A stretch of 64,000 nt of DNA, taken from contig JAQSDM010000011.1 in the NCBI GenBank assembly GCA_029945945.1, forward strand, positions 496,001 to 560,000, given 5' to 3'. This stretch comes from Algoriphagus sp. (GTDB lineage Bacteria; Bacteroidota; Bacteroidia; Cytophagales; Cyclobacteriaceae). Position numbers and translations under genes: made by a program. This document shows, piece after piece, positions 1 to 8,316 of this stretch. The notes beneath the pieces were generated by a model, which was not told the origin of the DNA, did no database searches, and worked only from the letters and a program-made list of their open reading frames with translations. Each line of letters starts with the position of its first letter. Within the stretch, counting starts at the first letter, position 1.

Positions 1-11
1 GATGGCTAATT

Positions 12-581
12 TCATAAGGGATTGGTTTCGTTTTTAGGAATTCTCATTTGAACCGGATTCGGGGAAAATGTGTAAGGTAATCCTGAATTCTTCCATCCAT
101 TCCGCATGTGAAGTCCATTGAAGACGCTTTCAACATCATTCACTGTATCGCCTTCAAAGCCATCGACAATATTGTATAGGTTTTTGTATCCTGCTTTGGC
201 CAGCATATGGATGGCCAAAGCACTTCTTCCGCCGGATCGGCAGGTGACCAAAAGCTGATCATCAGGGGCAAAAATTTCCTGAACATCAGAAAGAAAAGAA
301 GGATTGACAGTCATTGGGAATTTCTGCTTTTCTGCATCCCATTGGTAGTGTTGAATGAATCCGGGAACATTCCAGGCCATTTCGGCATGGCCAACAAACA
401 GGTATTCTTCCGGAGTTCTCACATCCAGAATTTTAATTGTATCTGGAGAAGTTTTCCACATTTCATATGCTTCTCTGGAGGTGACATACAACCCCATTGG
501 GGTTTGCTTTTCTTTGGGGAGGTCTTGACCTACTCCCTGAGCATTTGTTGTTTGCATAGTAATCAAAAATAAAAAGGTCAA
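12..581 (-). CDS. Exported rhodanese-like sulfurtransferase
   Basis: Single-domain rhodanese of about 189 residues, expected to pass sulfane sulfur from a donor to a thiol acceptor or cyanide. The active-site loop CRSGGRS has its catalytic Cys near residue 114, and the CH2A-type motif ILDVRTPEEY lies near residues 51-60. The N-terminus is hydrophobic and ends TTNAQ, like a Sec signal peptide. No ATG fits: the first usable codon is TTG at 581, and the frame stays open upstream with a basic stretch (KKQIPKR), so the true start may be a rarer codon further upstream. It follows the barrel gene at 650-1474 by about 70 bases on the same strand, so the two are probably co-transcribed. Its export fits a periplasmic sulfur-handling role. 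Family assignment is secure; substrate is unknown. Confidence 0.85.
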   Translation of the reverse strand: MTFLFLITMQTTNAQGVGQDLPKEKQTPMGLYVTSREAYEMWKTSPDTIKILDVRTPEEYLFVGHAEMAWNVPGFIQHYQWDAEKQKFPMTVNPSFLSDVQEIFAPDDQLLVTCRSGGRSALAIHMLAKAGYKNLYNIVDGFEGDTVNDVESVFNGLHMRNGWKNSGLPYTFSPNPVQMRIPKNETNPL

Positions 582-649
582 TAATTGCAGGATAATCAGT
601 TCCCTTTTCGGGATTTGCTTTTTGGTGAGTCTGTTAATTTCATTCTCAT

Positions 650-1474
650 TTATTTCTTGGGAAATACAAAGATTAAAGCCGCTCTCACCCCAAAGGGCGA
701 TTTTCCTGTTTCAGGAGCGGCCACCTGAATTCGTGGACCAACTTGGAGTTGAACCAACTGATTACCGAATTTGGTAAGTCCGCCGGCCATAATGTTGATA
801 TACGACGTCGTACTGTTTGCTTCCCAGTTCAGTGTCGTTTCAGAGTTCACAGTTAGTCCCGCACCGCTTTTCCAGTTGTGGGTGATAAAAGGTTGCAAAT
901 ACATTTGATTCACATCACTTCTTTCCGCATCACCCGCTATAGACCAGATTTGATTGACCAAGACACCGACCGTCCAGCCTTTCGACTGCTTTAGTGCAAT
1001 AGCTGTAGGACCCACTCCCCATTTTTTAGCACCCAGGAATTCATTGGTCGCGGTAGGCAACAAAAATGCGCCACCAAGTCCCCAAACAAATCCATTTTTT
1101 ACAACAGCATTTGAAATCCATCCACTCACCAGGGCATCAGAAATTCCGCTTTCACGCTCCCCCTCACCTGTAATATCATATTGAGAGATTATCGGTACGA
1201 TATATCGGGTGATCAGACTGTATTTTTTTGAAAGCGTGAATGGGAGAATGGGTTGGAAGTTCATTGTATTCCGTGTTCCATTATATTCTCCAATTCCCAA
1301 ATCCATATTGTTCTGAAAGGGAACACTGATCAATGCCCCAATGGGATTGGCCAGTTTTTTGGCAATTTCGGCGGCATCATTGGCATCGGTTCCTTGGCTT
1401 TCCTGAGCCATAGCACTGACTGTAAAAAGGCCGGAGATCAGGACACTTGTGGCAAATCCTTTCAATATTTTCAT
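650..1474 (-). CDS. Outer-membrane beta-barrel protein, transporter-like
   Basis: About 274 residues from ATG at 1474. I prefer this to an upstream in-frame start because MKILKGFATS begins a clear signal peptide ending at SAMAQ. The mature part has alternating hydrophobic strands, many Gly/Asn turns and an aromatic-containing C-terminal strand (ALIFVFPKK), as in outer-membrane barrels. It resembles the small transporter family linked to phenol-degradation (MetA-pathway) loci, but I name that by general likeness only. It is directly upstream of the rhodanese gene and downstream of the crotonase and DszB-like genes, so an uptake channel for an organic substrate is a reasonable inference. The specificity cannot be read from the sequence. 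Confidence 0.6.
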   Translation of the reverse strand: MKILKGFATSVLISGLFTVSAMAQESQGTDANDAAEIAKKLANPIGALISVPFQNNMDLGIGEYNGTRNTMNFQPILPFTLSKKYSLITRYIVPIISQYDITGEGERESGISDALVSGWISNAVVKNGFVWGLGGAFLLPTATNEFLGAKKWGVGPTAIALKQSKGWTVGVLVNQIWSIAGDAERSDVNQMYLQPFITHNWKSGAGLTVNSETTLNWEANSTTSYINIMAGGLTKFGNQLVQLQVGPRIQVAAPETGKSPFGVRAALIFVFPKK

Positions 1475-1497
1475 TTTTTTATACTTAAAATCACCTT

Positions 1498-1587
1498 TTA
1501 GTTTGTTTCCAAATCCGCTTTGAATGCAAACCAAAAGGCCAAAGTCAACAAAATGGGCCGTTGGTAATTATGGATTTTTTCAGCCAT
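1498..1587 (-). CDS. Possible small ORF / leader peptide (29 aa)
   Basis: A 29-codon ORF begins with ATG at 1587 and ends with TAA at 1498-1500, 23 bases before the barrel gene start. Its N-terminus MAEKI..Y..PI.LTL matches the small ORF at 2668-2745 at 11 of its first 16 residues, with several synonymous differences. That suggests protein-level conservation rather than simple DNA repetition. The frame is also open some 25 codons upstream of the ATG. It may be a leader peptide, a decayed gene end, or a repeat element. The rest of 1588-1799 shows nothing I recognise. Confidence 0.3.
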   Translation of the reverse strand: MAEKIHNYQRPILLTLAFWFAFKADLETN

Positions 1588-1799
1588 CGCTGCAGTGAGG
1601 CGAGTAGGTTCAGATTGAGACTTTATTTGAATGAAGAACTTACCCTTCCTACAATCCAAGCATTTCTACCATTGGCGAAAACCTTCCGCAGCTATATTAA
1701 TCCTATTGCAGAAAGTGCTTCCAAGCCTTAGTGGCAACCAATTGAATCTGGTGGAGGCCATTCATCGCTGTTTGGTTTAATCGGTGTTACCTGCTTCTT

Positions 1800-2663
1800 T
1801 TAAAATGGAGGATCGGGATATTCCGCTTCCCTACCTTCGGTAAAGGCGTGAATTCCCTCCACACGATCTGAATGTACTACGGAGCGCCAGTGTTCATCCA
1901 TCATGATGGAGACCGCTTGTTCAACCGGTTCATTATAGCTTAGTTGAACCGATCGTTTCACGGCCTGCACCGCATTAGGTGAATTGGCTGCAATCTTTTC
2001 TGCTATGGCAATTACGGCCTTCATCAATTCTGCTTTGGGGTGCAATTCGTTGACCATCCCCAAACGGTAAGCCTCCTGTGCGGTGATGGCGTCACCGGTC
2101 ATCAGCATTTGCATGGCTTTTCCCGGAGGCAGAAACCGTGGCAGGAATACCGGAGCACCGCCACCGGCTGACAAACCCACGATTGCTTCCGGTTGTCCAA
2201 ATACAGCTTCCTCCGATGCAATGATAAAATCGGTGCTGATGGCGATTTCACATCCTCCACCGTAGGCCATTCCCTGTACAGCGGCGATTATGGGCCTGCG
2301 CATCTGACGGATGGTGTATAGAAATCGATCAAAAACCTGTCGTTGACGCAGCCATTGTTCCTGATTCATGTTTTTGCGCTGGTACAAATCTCCACCTACG
2401 GAAAATGCACGGTCTCCGGCACCGGTTATGATTACGCAGCGAATGGAAGTGCGGGCAGCAACCGTTTCAAGCGCTTCGATGCCCTGCGCGGCCAGTTCGG
2501 TGGTAATCGCATTATCAGCATGCGGGCGATTGAACGTGATGATAGCTACGCGACCATCTGACACAATATCAAGAAGCACAAGTTGCTCTGGTTCGGACTC
2601 ATTCAGTGGCGGCCGGTAGCCTAGCTGCTGCATTCGGGTTTTACTTGGTGTTGCCATGTTCAT
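1800..2663 (-). CDS. Enoyl-CoA hydratase/isomerase (crotonase) family
   Basis: 287 residues, crotonase fold. The acyl-CoA oxyanion-hole segments are GAGDRAFSVGGDL (about 81-93) and GMAYGGGCEIA (131-141). The two glutamates used by true enoyl-CoA hydratases are both present and 20 residues apart: Glu139 in GGGCE and Glu159 in FGQPE. Hydration of an enoyl-CoA is therefore plausible rather than a purely isomerase or dehalogenase role. Family length is normal. It is cytoplasmic, with no signal peptide. A second ATG lies two codons after the chosen one. It sits about 210 bases downstream of the DszB-like gene on the same strand and may share its transcript. No thiolase or acyl-CoA dehydrogenase is nearby, so the pathway is not fixed. 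Confidence 0.85.
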   Translation of the reverse strand: MNMATPSKTRMQQLGYRPPLNESEPEQLVLLDIVSDGRVAIITFNRPHADNAITTELAAQGIEALETVAARTSIRCVIITGAGDRAFSVGGDLYQRKNMNQEQWLRQRQVFDRFLYTIRQMRRPIIAAVQGMAYGGGCEIAISTDFIIASEEAVFGQPEAIVGLSAGGGAPVFLPRFLPPGKAMQMLMTGDAITAQEAYRLGMVNELHPKAELMKAVIAIAEKIAANSPNAVQAVKRSVQLSYNEPVEQAVSIMMDEHWRSVVHSDRVEGIHAFTEGREAEYPDPPF

Positions 2664-2667
2664 CAGT

Positions 2668-2745
2668 TTATTGAAAGCGTGGAAGTTTGATCAGTGAAAG
2701 GGTCAATTTTATAGGTCCAGGGTATTCCCGAATTTTTTCAGCCAT
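2668..2745 (-). CDS. Possible small ORF / leader peptide (25 aa)
   Basis: A 25-codon ORF starts with ATG at 2745 and stops at 2668-2670, four bases before the crotonase start. An in-frame TGA lies just upstream of the ATG, so this start is the first possible one. It shares MAEKI..Y..PI.LTL with the ORF at 1498-1587, which also sits just before a gene start on the same strand. The tight spacing would suit translational coupling or a leader peptide, but a short shared repeat remains possible. Confidence 0.27.
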   Translation of the reverse strand: MAEKIREYPGPIKLTLSLIKLPRFQ

Positions 2746-2872
2746 TCCTCATTCGCGGTCCCACAAACACACTTTGCGAATCATCGCCTGTTTTGTCTGT
2801 AATAGTTCACTTTGAATGAACAGTGAGCCCCGGGCAAACCAAGGGCTTCACAGTTTTCTTTATTTAATCCCA

Positions 2873-4069
2873 TTAACCTATTCTACCTCCTGATTCCAAT
2901 GAACCTGCTACGTGAGGGAGTTTAGCAGCGGATCTTTTTTTCCATTCTTCTTCCAATATTTCCCTGGCGGCTTGCTCTAAAAACTCCGGTGCGGCCCACT
3001 CATGCACATCAAAATCATTCTTGATATAACCGTGGCTCAACATAAAATTCTTACCGATTTCTACCGCGGCAAGATTCAGTGGCGACAAGTTGGGCACCAA
3101 ATCAACATCTCTTATGCCTTGGTATGTAGCCTCGACGTCACGGTAGAAGGTTTGCTGGTCGAGAATTTCCGCGGCAGCATACTTGTTCTGATTGGCCCAG
3201 CGACCGGCTCGAATCATCCCTTTCATAAAGGTGACAGCGAGTTCGGGGTGTTCCTTTGCCATGACATCGGTACAGGTGATAGCAGCAGGAATGTTAGCCA
3301 CCTGAAGGCGCCAGTCAGGATAGCGGGAGAGGTCTTCGATTGCTGCAAACTTACCCGTCATCTCGGAGACCTGCTGTAGCGGCTTAGTTTGCATGTACAT
3401 GGCATCGATGATTCCTGTTTCCAAAGCGGTTTCAAGCGGACGAAAAGCCAGGTCTCGCTTGTGGTCACGCGCCAGCCACAGATCAATTGATTGTTCCATG
3501 GTTGCTTTCATCATTTCCGGCAAGTTGTACCAGTCATCTGCATAAGGGAACTCAACCAACTCAATGTCGTCCATGGTCATACCGTTCATCCTGAGCATTA
3601 GCTCAATCCCCTGATGCTCCTGAATGCGCCACCAATCGTTTTTGATCTGGTTCATGCTCTTAGAAATGCCAATCTTTTTGCCTTTTAATTCAGTCATTCG
3701 GTAGATATTGTCCTTGGCGCGCACCATCATTACGCCACCTTCGGCTGGCATCTGTGTTACACCCAGTAGTTTGGTCCTACGGATATCTGCGTGGACTTCG
3801 ATAGGTGGAAATAAACCACCGAATCGGATAAGATTTTCTTGATTATGAATGTAGTGCGGGTACCAATCGGTTTCAGGGGTCGAACGCATGTAGGCAAACT
3901 TCACCCCGATCTTTTTAAACTCTTTCTTGGTAAGGCCAAGGCCTTCATCCACGTTACTGGCAGACACCAGCGGACAATTGGTATAATACACCTCTTTCCA
4001 GTTTAGTGGAATGACATTAAGTTTGGTGTTTTCAAAAGTTGTTGTTTTAACCTCTTTAGCTGCTGTCAT
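2873..4069 (-). CDS. DszB-like desulfinase (NMT1/substrate-binding fold)
   Basis: 398 residues, no signal peptide, so a cytoplasmic protein. The fold family is the periplasmic-binding/NMT1 type, and a pipeline may call it an ABC transporter substrate-binding protein. It instead resembles 2'-hydroxybiphenyl-2-sulfinate desulfinase DszB, recalled from knowledge of the Rhodococcus protein. The catalytic set Cys27-His60-Arg70 corresponds to Cys32 in YTNCPL, His72, and Arg82 in RFGG; the His-to-Arg spacing is ten in both. RTKLLGVT (near 98) and the C-terminal WAAPEFL match DszB RTRLLGIT and WAAPEFL. It would release sulfite from an aromatic or alkyl sulfinate. No DszA or DszC monooxygenase is visible, so its natural substrate is open. 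The C-terminus is longer than DszB by roughly 25 residues. The likely partner genes are the crotonase, barrel and rhodanese downstream, and the LysR gene upstream. Confidence 0.72.
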   Translation of the reverse strand: MTAAKEVKTTTFENTKLNVIPLNWKEVYYTNCPLVSASNVDEGLGLTKKEFKKIGVKFAYMRSTPETDWYPHYIHNQENLIRFGGLFPPIEVHADIRRTKLLGVTQMPAEGGVMMVRAKDNIYRMTELKGKKIGISKSMNQIKNDWWRIQEHQGIELMLRMNGMTMDDIELVEFPYADDWYNLPEMMKATMEQSIDLWLARDHKRDLAFRPLETALETGIIDAMYMQTKPLQQVSEMTGKFAAIEDLSRYPDWRLQVANIPAAITCTDVMAKEHPELAVTFMKGMIRAGRWANQNKYAAAEILDQQTFYRDVEATYQGIRDVDLVPNLSPLNLAAVEIGKNFMLSHGYIKNDFDVHEWAAPEFLEQAAREILEEEWKKRSAAKLPHVAGSLESGGRIG

Positions 4070-4422
4070 GATCGTTGGTATTTATTGTTGAGACTTAATT
4101 TTATGGTTTTTTAAAAATGACTGATCTCCGCTAGATGTCTCAGGTAAGCAAGGACAAATCAGAGGATCCTTGGCATAGTTTCCCGTTTATTCCTCCATGT
4201 AAGCTTTACTGATTCCGAGCCATTTTATATTGAATTTTGAGCTTTCTTTCCAGTTTTATTTTAGCAGTTCCGCCAATCAGCTTGGAGAAAAAAAATCGGG
4301 CTTTGGAAAAAAACGGATCAAAAAATCAATCCTTTAAGCTCCCTACATTTTTTTGCTATACTTATGATATTGATGGAATTGTTAAGTATTTCAAATGTAT
4401 TTGGTAGGAGAAAATAAAAAAA

Positions 4423-4434
4423 TGACAAAAGTCA
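4423..4434. promoter_or_regulatory. Palindromic TGAC-N4-GTCA site upstream of the DszB-like gene
   Basis: The 12-base sequence TGACAAAAGTCA is an inverted repeat of TGAC/GTCA around an A4 spacer. Its exact reverse complement occurs at 14785-14796, upstream of the glucosidase operon, and a near match lies before the tetR pseudogene. It could be a TetR or LysR operator. It lies about 350 bases before the DszB-like start, in a 570-base spacer (4070-4640) where I see only this site and the terminator at 4557-4588. Confidence 0.35.
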
Positions 4435-4556
4435 GGTAATCTCCTTTCATTTATCAGAGTAATCGAATGCAGGTCTTGAGTTTTTGCAACCATTCTAAAA
4501 ATGGCCTGATCCATGTATTCAAGGCACTTTTGTCCGAGTAGCCCACTATTTCTTTT

Positions 4557-4588
4557 TCAAAAAAAATACTGGACGGAAACGTCCAGTA
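4557..4588 (-). terminator. Rho-independent terminator of the LysR gene
   Basis: A 9-bp perfect stem (TACTGGACG, 4567-4575, with CGTCCAGTA, 4580-4588) closes a GAAA loop. Read on the minus strand it is followed by a long T run (4557-4566). It sits 52 bases after the LysR stop codon and separates that gene from the DszB-like gene. Confidence 0.8.
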
Positions 4589-4640
4589 CCAAGCGAATTA
4601 GAACTAATCCTAAATAATGTAGCAGATTCCTAAGATAGAA

Positions 4641-5588
4641 TCATGGGTTTTTGGCCGCCTCCTCCAAAAGTAAATTTCTGATCATACTTACCGCGATTTC
4701 CATCAACTGGGTTTTGGATCGGTTTTTTAAAAAAAGTATCGAAGCTACAGGTGCGGGGTGTGGAACTTTCCAATCTACATTCAAGATGCTGATTTGATTA
4801 TTTTGTTCAGCAGAGCCAAAAAAGCTCTTACTACCCGCAGAAATAATGTCGGAATGCAATACCGCAGAAAGCAAAGTATGATAGTCCAGACTATAGACCT
4901 TTCTCAGACCTTTCAGATTGATCTTCTCCAAATCCAGACCTGAAGCTTCCAGCAGCCACATTTGGTAATAGAGTGAACCTCCTTCTCCTCCCCAGTTATA
5001 GTTTACTATTTCTTTATAACTCACCTTGGGCAAGTCAGCTAAGGGATGTCCCTTGCGTACATAATACACCAAGTCCGGTGCAGTTACCTCAATGGTTTCA
5101 ATTTCAGGCTCCTTGAAATATTTTCGTTCCGGATCTACCACAAAAATATCCACATCCAAATCCACCGCTTTGGATTTAAGCATCTCTATCCGATTGGTCC
5201 AGGTACCCATGACCAAATCCAGATTGATGGCAGGATATTCTTTCAGGAAACGCTCCACCAGTTTTTCTCCGATGGAATAATGAATAAAGGGCGAAAAGCT
5301 TATTCTCAAATGGCCTGACTCTATACCTGAAATCAGATCGATCTCCCTCTTTAGGTTATCCAAATCCTGGAGGATTTTTGCCCCCATAGTCGCCACGATT
5401 TCTCCGTAGGCCGTAGGAACAATTTTCTTGTCGATCTTATCAAAAAGTTTTTGGCCCAGATTCTCTTCCGCTGCTTTGATACTCAAAGAGAGTGCTGGCT
5501 GGGAAATAAATACAGACTCAGCTGCTAAGCGGTAATTCCTGAATTTTTCCAGGGCCACTACATGTTTAAATTGACGAAACTCAATCAT
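4641..5588 (-). CDS. LysR-family transcriptional regulator
   Basis: 315 residues, typical LysR length. The N-terminal winged helix-turn-helix covers about residues 1-60, with the signature LAAESVFISQPALSLSIKAAE and LGQKLFDK. The co-inducer domain follows (about 90-300), including GHLRISFSPFI and a YYVRKGHPLA segment. It is the nearest regulator to the DszB-like gene, on the same strand and upstream but separated by its own terminator. LysR proteins such as CysB and Cbl control sulfur-starvation genes in other bacteria; linking this one to the sulfur locus is an inference from position only. Confidence 0.9.
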   Translation of the reverse strand: MIEFRQFKHVVALEKFRNYRLAAESVFISQPALSLSIKAAEENLGQKLFDKIDKKIVPTAYGEIVATMGAKILQDLDNLKREIDLISGIESGHLRISFSPFIHYSIGEKLVERFLKEYPAINLDLVMGTWTNRIEMLKSKAVDLDVDIFVVDPERKYFKEPEIETIEVTAPDLVYYVRKGHPLADLPKVSYKEIVNYNWGGEGGSLYYQMWLLEASGLDLEKINLKGLRKVYSLDYHTLLSAVLHSDIISAGSKSFFGSAEQNNQISILNVDWKVPHPAPVASILFLKNRSKTQLMEIAVSMIRNLLLEEAAKNP

Positions 5589-5728
5589 TTGGTTATTTCG
5601 ATTTTCAAAGCAAAACTTATGAAATAAAAAAGTTTTACTTATTTCTCAAACAAATAAAATCTTTTTTAATTTCTCGGTAGGATTTGGTACAAGTGGTAAA
5701 AAGCCTGCCAAACCTGAAAGAAATCTCT

Positions 5729-6292
5729 TCACAAGTAAGGGTTGAATTCTTGTGATTTTTCTATTGAACCAATAACGGTGGCTCTAAATTGTGCGGTCAT
5801 ATTCCGGATAAATTCAAAGCTATAGGTTTTCAGAGTAATCCTGGAATTGAATGAATCCCGCATAAACTCCCAATACCCTTTGGCAATTTTTGGAGAGAGG
5901 TCAAGGTACTCGCTCCATATTGGCAATATGGCCTCTGCCATATATTCCGATACTTCAACATGGGCTTTATTGAAAGAATCAAAGTTTCGATTCCTGTTCA
6001 ATTGCATTTCAAAAAAAACTATGGTCTTCTCGTCAAGCAAAAGTTGAATAAAAGAGGGGTCGAAATCTTTCAGTTTTCGGGTTAGGTTTGCAAAATCCTT
6101 TGCCTTTTCCAGATGATGTTGAATCAAATGATCAAAAAAGATAAATCTGTCTCCAAAATAATGGTAAAACCCTGATTTGTTAAGCCTTGTGATCCGGGCA
6201 AGTCGCTCAACCTGTATTCCCTCATGTCCTTCTTCTGAAAATAATTCATAACCTACATCAATCCACTTATTGTAGCTGCTGACTTTATTCAT
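5729..6292 (-). CDS. TetR/AcrR-family regulator
   Basis: 187 residues. The helix-turn-helix is at about 25-50: IQVERLARITRLNKSGFYHYFGDR, in which SGFYHYFGDR is the recognition-helix end typical of TetR proteins. The C-terminal part is helical and presumably binds ligand and forms the dimer. It is the intact member of a three-copy set in this window: the pseudogene at 16658-17287 shares the VERLA..T.LNKSG.YHYFGDR core, and a C-terminal remnant at 21250-21456 shares SFEF.RNM. It lies between the LysR gene and the terminator of the glucosidase operon. Its targets are unknown; the TGAC-N4-GTCA sites are candidates. Confidence 0.88.
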   Translation of the reverse strand: MNKVSSYNKWIDVGYELFSEEGHEGIQVERLARITRLNKSGFYHYFGDRFIFFDHLIQHHLEKAKDFANLTRKLKDFDPSFIQLLLDEKTIVFFEMQLNRNRNFDSFNKAHVEVSEYMAEAILPIWSEYLDLSPKIAKGYWEFMRDSFNSRITLKTYSFEFIRNMTAQFRATVIGSIEKSQEFNPYL

Positions 6293-6432
6293 CTTAAATT
6301 TTTTTTAATAAAACAGGCATTTATTTAAGTCAAATTTATTAAACAGTTTCAGTTCTGCAAGAAGCAATTTGCTAAGCGTCAATATGCTCCCTAGAAAAGG
6401 AATCCCAAAGACCAGTCACCGTTTGTCTTTGC

Positions 6433-6476
6433 AAAAAAAATCTGTTGGAATGAGTGAGAGACTCAATTCCAACAGA
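6433..6476 (-). terminator. Terminator of the glucosidase-to-CoA-disulfide-reductase operon
   Basis: Inverted repeat with outer arms TCTGTTGGAA (6441-6450) and TTCCAACAGA (6467-6476), extended by GAGT/ACTC with one bulged A, closing a 5-base loop. On the minus strand it runs into eight T residues (6433-6440). It is 54 bases after the 6530 stop codon. Confidence 0.85.
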
Positions 6477-6529
6477 TAGATAGTTCTAAAAATCCGAAGT
6501 GGAAAATTTTAAGCAATCAGGTTCGAATC

Positions 6530-8233
6530 CTATTCTTCAGGATTGGCAAAAAGGTAATTATGTGCATAGGAAAGCATTCCTCCCGAAATCACCTTGGCCT
6601 TGTAGCCTTTTTGAAGCAAAATTCGGGCTGCCATGTAAGCTCGCTGACCAGATCGACATACTACGTGGACGTCTTTATTTTTAGGCAACTCACTCAATCG
6701 TTCCCTCAATTGGCCCAAAGGAATTAATAGCGCTCCCGGAATTCCTTCCACCATCAGTTCCATCTCCTCCCTTACGTCAAGGATAAATCCAGATTTGGCC
6801 TCTTCCCAATGCGAGATCGGCATATCTTCTCTCAGAATATCGGCGCCAATCATTCCGGCAAAATTCATTGGGTCTTTGGCACTGCCAAACGGTGGCGCAT
6901 AGCAAAGTTCTGACTCTTCCAAATCATAGACAGTCCCACCCATCTGAAGCATGGTAGCGAAGACATCGATCCGCTTTTCTACCCCATCCAAACCTAAAGC
7001 CTGTGCGCCCAACAGTTTGCCATTGGACTTTCGGAAAAGCACTTTTATCGCAATCGGCTTGGCACCCGGATAATAGCCTGCATGGGAATTGGGATAAAAG
7101 AAGATTTTCTCATAATCAGTGTCTCCCACTGCCTTAAGTGTCTTTTCACTGACACCGGTCCAAGCTACGGTAGCTCCAAACAATCCGATGACTGAAGTAC
7201 CTTGAGTGCCGCGGAAACTAGAATCCCTGCCTGCAATCACATCTGCAGCAATTCGCCCCTGCCGGTTGGCAGGTCCGGCCAAGGCTACAAGGTTCCAATT
7301 TCCGGTTACATAATCTTTCACTTCAATGGCATCGCCCACGGCAAAAATATCTGGATCGCTGGTGATCATCTGGTCATTCACCCGGATTCCTCCACGCTCT
7401 CCTATTTCCAGCCCGGCCATTTTTGCCAAGGTAGTGTCAGGTCTTACACCTAAAGCAAGAATGACGACATCAGCAGGGAAAACTTTGCCGGCTTTGGTTT
7501 CCACCTCAACGGAACCATGAGAACCCTGCCTAAAGCCAGCAACTCCATCGCTCAAGTTCAGTTTTACTCCTTTCCCTTTCAAATAGCCTGCAACCACATT
7601 GGCATGCTCCTTATCCAGAGGGAGCAAGACCTGATCAGCCATTTCTATCAAAGTCACATCCATACCTCGATGGGCAAAGTTTTCGACCATCTCCAGTCCA
7701 ATGAATCCGCCCCCGATAACGACGGCACGAGTTTTTGGTCGGACAGCCTGAAATCCGGAGTAGCGATACATTCCAGCCAAGAACGGATTTCCCTTTTCAA
7801 GATATTCATTTATTGCCTTTGCATCTGGTACGGTACGCACATGGAAAATACCCGGAAGATCAATCCCCGGAAATGGAGGTCTTACCGAAACTCCACCTGG
7901 CGAAAGCACCAACTTATCGTAAGATTCTGTTGTCACTTCTCCTGATTTTGCATTTCGGAGTGTGATCGTTTTGTCTACGGAAGAAATACTTATTGCTTCA
8001 CAATTGACCCTTGCATCTATATTAAACTGAGCTTTGAACAATTCAGCATTTGCAACAAGTAGGCTGGATTCTTTTTCAATCACCCCGCCTACATGGTAAG
8101 GCAATCCACAGTTGGCATAGGACACATATGGTCCACGCTCCACCATGATGATTTCCGCTGTTTCGTCTAACCTTCGGAGACGGGCAGCACAAGATGCTCC
8201 TCCTGCTACTCCACCTACAATTATTACTTTCAT
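6530..8233 (-). CDS. CoA-disulfide reductase fused to a rhodanese domain
   Basis: 567 residues, the usual length of the CoADR-Rhd subfamily. The N-terminus has an FAD-binding VIIVGGVAGGASCAARLRR, then the redox Cys42 in SYANCGLPY, typical of CoA-disulfide, NADH-oxidase and persulfide reductases of this group. An NAD(P)H motif VVIGGGFIGLEMVENFAHRG and the second FAD motif IFAVGDAIE follow. The C-terminal rhodanese domain (about 465-567) has the active loop CRSGQRA near residue 526. Such enzymes reduce CoA disulfide, CoA-persulfide or polysulfide with NAD(P)H. It is the last gene of a five-gene minus-strand run, 83 bases after the aquaporin, and is followed by a strong terminator. The preferred substrate cannot be told from sequence. 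Confidence 0.92.
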   Translation of the reverse strand: MKVIIVGGVAGGASCAARLRRLDETAEIIMVERGPYVSYANCGLPYHVGGVIEKESSLLVANAELFKAQFNIDARVNCEAISISSVDKTITLRNAKSGEVTTESYDKLVLSPGGVSVRPPFPGIDLPGIFHVRTVPDAKAINEYLEKGNPFLAGMYRYSGFQAVRPKTRAVVIGGGFIGLEMVENFAHRGMDVTLIEMADQVLLPLDKEHANVVAGYLKGKGVKLNLSDGVAGFRQGSHGSVEVETKAGKVFPADVVILALGVRPDTTLAKMAGLEIGERGGIRVNDQMITSDPDIFAVGDAIEVKDYVTGNWNLVALAGPANRQGRIAADVIAGRDSSFRGTQGTSVIGLFGATVAWTGVSEKTLKAVGDTDYEKIFFYPNSHAGYYPGAKPIAIKVLFRKSNGKLLGAQALGLDGVEKRIDVFATMLQMGGTVYDLEESELCYAPPFGSAKDPMNFAGMIGADILREDMPISHWEEAKSGFILDVREEMELMVEGIPGALLIPLGQLRERLSELPKNKDVHVVCRSGQRAYMAARILLQKGYKAKVISGGMLSYAHNYLFANPEE

Positions 8234-8316
8234 TTTGATCGTGTATTTAGATTAAAATAAATTGAATGCTTTCCTTAAATTTTTTCAATTCCCTCTGGAG
8301 CAAAGGGTGAATTTTG

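Noticed and set aside
2820-2855. Inverted repeat CAGTGAGCCC / GGGCTTCACAG as a terminator of the DszB-like gene
   Set aside because: The stem has a bulge and mismatch and no T run follows on the minus strand, so read-through to the crotonase gene remains likely.
6519-6530. GGTTCGAATCC, like a tRNA T-loop
   Set aside because: No acceptor, D or anticodon arms can be built around it. It is the end of the CoA-disulfide reductase gene and the preceding bases form that operon's terminator.
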